Shown in pieces: positions 5,857 through 7,351 of a DNA stretch of 7,351 nucleotides (its first letter is position 1; each line of letters begins with the position of its first letter). Both the position numbers and the translations under genes were made by a program. The notes under the pieces are model-generated. The model worked only from the letters and a program-made list of their open reading frames with translations. It was not told the origin of the DNA and searched no databases. Source of the stretch: Myxococcota bacterium (lineage in GTDB: Bacteria > Myxococcota_C > UBA6777); the NCBI GenBank assembly GCA_963169055.1, contig CAUJFU010000264.1, positions 1 to 7,351 on the forward strand. Reading direction: 5' to 3'.

Positions 5857-6380
5857 GCGTTGTTCTCTTTTCTCGGATCATCCAACCGAAACTGCGGATC
5901 ATGAAGCAGCACTTTGCGCAGCGCCTGACGCGCACGATAAAGCCGACTCATCACCGTCCCCACAGGGCATCCGAGGATATCGGCGATCTCCTCATAGCTG
6001 AGATCTTGAAAGTGCCGTAGTTCGAGGATATCGCGCATCTCTTCGGGGAGCTGAGCGATGGCGTGGTTGATCGCGGTATGTTGTTCGTGTGCAGCCAGAC
6101 GCGATTCTGCCGAAGGGTCGGAAGAGATCGTTTCGGAGATTTGTTCTTTTGGGGCGTGTTTGCGCTGGCGCAAACGATCCAAACAGTGATTTTTGAGGAT
6201 GCGATAAAACCACGGATAAAAGGGCTGTGCAGGATCATACTTATGCTGCGCAGCGAGGGCGCGGGCGGCGGCTTCTTGGCAAGCATCGCGGGACTCCTCG
6301 GCATTGCCAAGGATACGAAATGCCGCGATATAGGCACGTTGTAAAGAAGAAGAGATCGCATGGTAAAGAAAATCCGTCAT
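5853..6380 (-). CDS. ECF-type RNA polymerase sigma factor (sigma-70 family, RpoE-like)
   Basis: A 175-residue alternative sigma factor with textbook ECF layout. Region 2 covers ~10-74: AYIAAFRILGNAEESRDACQ, then PFYPWFYRILKNHCLDRLR and the basic end RQRK. Region 4 covers ~102-158: AIAQLPEEMRDILELRHFQD, then the helix-turn-helix SYEEIADILGCPVGTVMSRL and YRARQALRKVL. It is a much more typical ECF protein than the one at 420-1088, and the two are clearly different subgroups rather than recent duplicates. The ATG at 6380 is the furthest start in this frame; its ribosome binding site is weak. It leads an operon with the membrane protein and the YbjQ-like gene, each joined by a 4-nt overlap. It is divergent from the lipoprotein methyltransferase with 111 bp between starts. 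I found no clear self-type ECF promoter (GGAAC...CGTC) upstream. Confidence 0.95.
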   Translation of the reverse strand: MTDFLYHAISSSLQRAYIAAFRILGNAEESRDACQEAAARALAAQHKYDPAQPFYPWFYRILKNHCLDRLRQRKHAPKEQISETISSDPSAESRLAAHEQHTAINHAIAQLPEEMRDILELRHFQDLSYEEIADILGCPVGTVMSRLYRARQALRKVLLHDPQFRLDDPRKENNA

Positions 6381-6421
6381 GAGTGTGCCGTAGGTGAGAG
6401 GTCAAAGAAAACCACTTGATC

Positions 6422-6450
6422 TTGCCATACGCACGAGCAAATGGTTTATT
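6422..6450 (+). promoter_or_regulatory. Sigma70-type promoter for the lipoprotein methyltransferase
   Basis: TTGCCA (6422-6427, five of six to TTGACA) and TTTATT (6445-6450, four of six to TATAAT) are separated by exactly 17 bp. Transcription would start near 6457, about 35 nt before the ATG at 6492. The possible upstream ATG at 6441 falls inside the spacer, which argues for the 6492 start. The divergent minus-strand promoter of the sigma operon must lie in the same 111-bp interval but is not evident by eye. Confidence 0.5.
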
Positions 6451-6491
6451 CCTTGCGCGGTCAAAGTGACGCACAAACACAGAGGGTTTTT

Positions 6492-7247
6492 ATGCAAAGC
6501 AAAGTATGTATGTTCGGATGGATCGGGATCGTGGGTGTTTTGGCTTGGGCGAGTGGCTGCAAGCGCGGTGGTGAGGAAGGGTCGATCAAGCAAGGCCCCA
6601 CCACACAAAAGGCGCACAAGCACCACACAAAAGGCCATCACAAGGGTAAGATGGATTACAAGCATCACGACATGCAACACGACTTTAGCGACGTCAAGAA
6701 ATATGCCCGTATCTTCGAGAATCCCCAGCGCACCGCGTGGCAAAAACCCGCTGAAGTCGTCGAGAAGATGCAGATCAAAGCAGGGATGCACATCGCAGAT
6801 ATCGGCGCAGGGACGGGCTATTTTCTTCCATACCTGCACAAAGCGGTCGGTGCAACGGGCCACGTCGAAGGACTGGATATCAACGGGCCGATGGTCAAGC
6901 ACATGGCCGAGCGCATCCAAAAAGCCGGATGGTCTAACGTCAAAGCCCGTCAAGTCAAGACAGATGATCCACAGCTTGCAAACCAAAGCGTGGATCGGGT
7001 GTTGGTGGTCAACACATGGCACCACATCGCCGATCGAGTGGCCTACGCCAAGAAGATCAAAGCTGGGCTAAAAGTCGGTGGTTCGGTGTGGATCGTGGAT
7101 TTTACGATGGAAGCCAAGCGCGGCCCGAACAAAAAACACCGCCTCAGCCCCGCACAAGTGATCAAAGAATTCCAAGAGGCCGGTCTCAAGGCGCGAATCG
7201 TCCCCTCCTCCTTGCCTGATCAGTATATTGTCGAAGGTGCTCTCTAA
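6492..7247 (+). CDS. Predicted lipoprotein with His-rich segment and class I SAM-methyltransferase domain
   Basis: A 251-residue protein. Residues 1-23 read as a lipoprotein signal: short MQSK head, hydrophobic VCMFGWIGIVGVLAWA, then ASGC with Cys23 as the lipidation site; Ala rather than Leu at -3 makes the lipobox imperfect. Residues ~41-63 are rich in His (8 in 23: HKHHTKGHHKGK and KHHDMQH). A short conserved-looking segment KKYARIFENPQRTAWQKPAE (69-88) leads into the Rossmann-like methyltransferase: motif I ADIGAGTGYF (102-111), the acidic residue after strand 2 in GLDIN (D129), NTWHHI (174-179) after strand 4, and VDFTM (202-206). The SAM-binding residues all look intact. The start has AGAGGG at 6481-6486. 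The substrate is unknown. Export of a SAM enzyme is odd because SAM is not expected outside the cytoplasm. The stop overlaps that of the convergent gene. Confidence 0.88.
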   Translation: MQSKVCMFGWIGIVGVLAWASGCKRGGEEGSIKQGPTTQKAHKHHTKGHHKGKMDYKHHDMQHDFSDVKKYARIFENPQRTAWQKPAEVVEKMQIKAGMHIADIGAGTGYFLPYLHKAVGATGHVEGLDINGPMVKHMAERIQKAGWSNVKARQVKTDDPQLANQSVDRVLVVNTWHHIADRVAYAKKIKAGLKVGGSVWIVDFTMEAKRGPNKKHRLSPAQVIKEFQEAGLKARIVPSSLPDQYIVEGAL

Positions 7248-7351
7248 GGTTGGGGGGAATACGTGATCTCATCCTTGCCTTCTTCGATCAAAAGGCGGTA
7301 GTTGGCGCGGACGTTGGTAAAGGTTTGAAGGGTTTGTTGTGCGTTGGGCCA
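7244..7351 (-). CDS. C-terminal fragment of an unrecognised gene entering from the right edge
   Basis: On the minus strand the frame is open from the window edge to a TAG at 7246-7244 and gives 35 residues (ending ...EGKDEITYSPQP). Both other minus frames are interrupted within this interval. The composition is typical of a soluble protein (TFTNVRANYRLLIEEGKDE, helical and charged), and codon use resembles that of the other genes. No family is recognised from so little. It converges on the lipoprotein gene: the two stop codons overlap by two bases, leaving no space for a separate terminator between them. Confidence 0.6.
   Translation of the reverse strand, partial: WPNAQQTLQTFTNVRANYRLLIEEGKDEITYSPQP

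Noticed and set aside
6400-6466. Direct repeat GGTCAAAG at 6400-6407 and 6459-6466 around the predicted promoter
   Set aside because: Eight bases is too short to call an operator without further copies or conservation.
1-7351. tRNA, rRNA or riboswitch genes
   Set aside because: No cloverleaf with conserved TTCGA-type arm, rRNA segment or recognised aptamer core was found by eye on either strand.

Overview
The window holds five complete operon-style genes plus one divergent gene and two edge fragments, from a Gram-negative bacterium of moderate GC content (mid-fifties percent by eye). The Gram-negative reading rests on a predicted lipoprotein and on a large protein with one membrane span and a long outside domain. 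The mix of ECF sigma factors with zinc-less membrane anti-sigma-like partners, TPR proteins and a lipoprotein methyltransferase recalls Myxococcota/Bradymonadota-type genomes. That is an impression from protein style, not a measured assignment.

Left part (1-3424, + strand apart from the edge): a probable 5' fragment of a minus-strand gene (1-142), a divergent upstream region (143-419), an ECF sigma factor (420-1088), and 11 bp later a 774-residue protein (1100-3424). This protein has a short cytoplasmic helical head, a Pro/Ser-rich linker, one membrane span and a roughly 550-residue outside domain with TPR-like helices. The two genes look like a sigma factor and its membrane-bound controller.

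Middle (3425-4996): a gene for a conserved protein of unknown function that begins SEYQYYEF (3648-4766). It is bracketed by two inverted copies of a ~137-nt structured element (3464-3600 and 4833-4968). Each copy lies just after the last gene of a neighbouring operon, reads in the same direction as that operon, carries two hairpins and ends in a small stem plus T-run. The first hairpin shows compensatory base changes between copies, so the element behaves like a conserved 3'-UTR/terminator cassette. This is the least explained signal in the window.

Right part (4997-7351): a tight minus-strand operon, with genes joined by 4-nt ATGA/GTGA overlaps, encodes a second ECF sigma factor, a two-span membrane protein with a zinc-less anti-sigma-like head, and a YbjQ/UPF0145-family protein. 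Divergent from it, with a recognisable sigma70-type promoter, is a predicted lipoprotein with a His-rich segment and a complete SAM-methyltransferase fold (6492-7247). Its stop codon overlaps the stop of a convergent, unrecognised gene fragment (7244-7351, minus).

The window is therefore mainly regulatory and envelope-linked, with two independent sigma/membrane-partner modules facing each other around an orphan gene.
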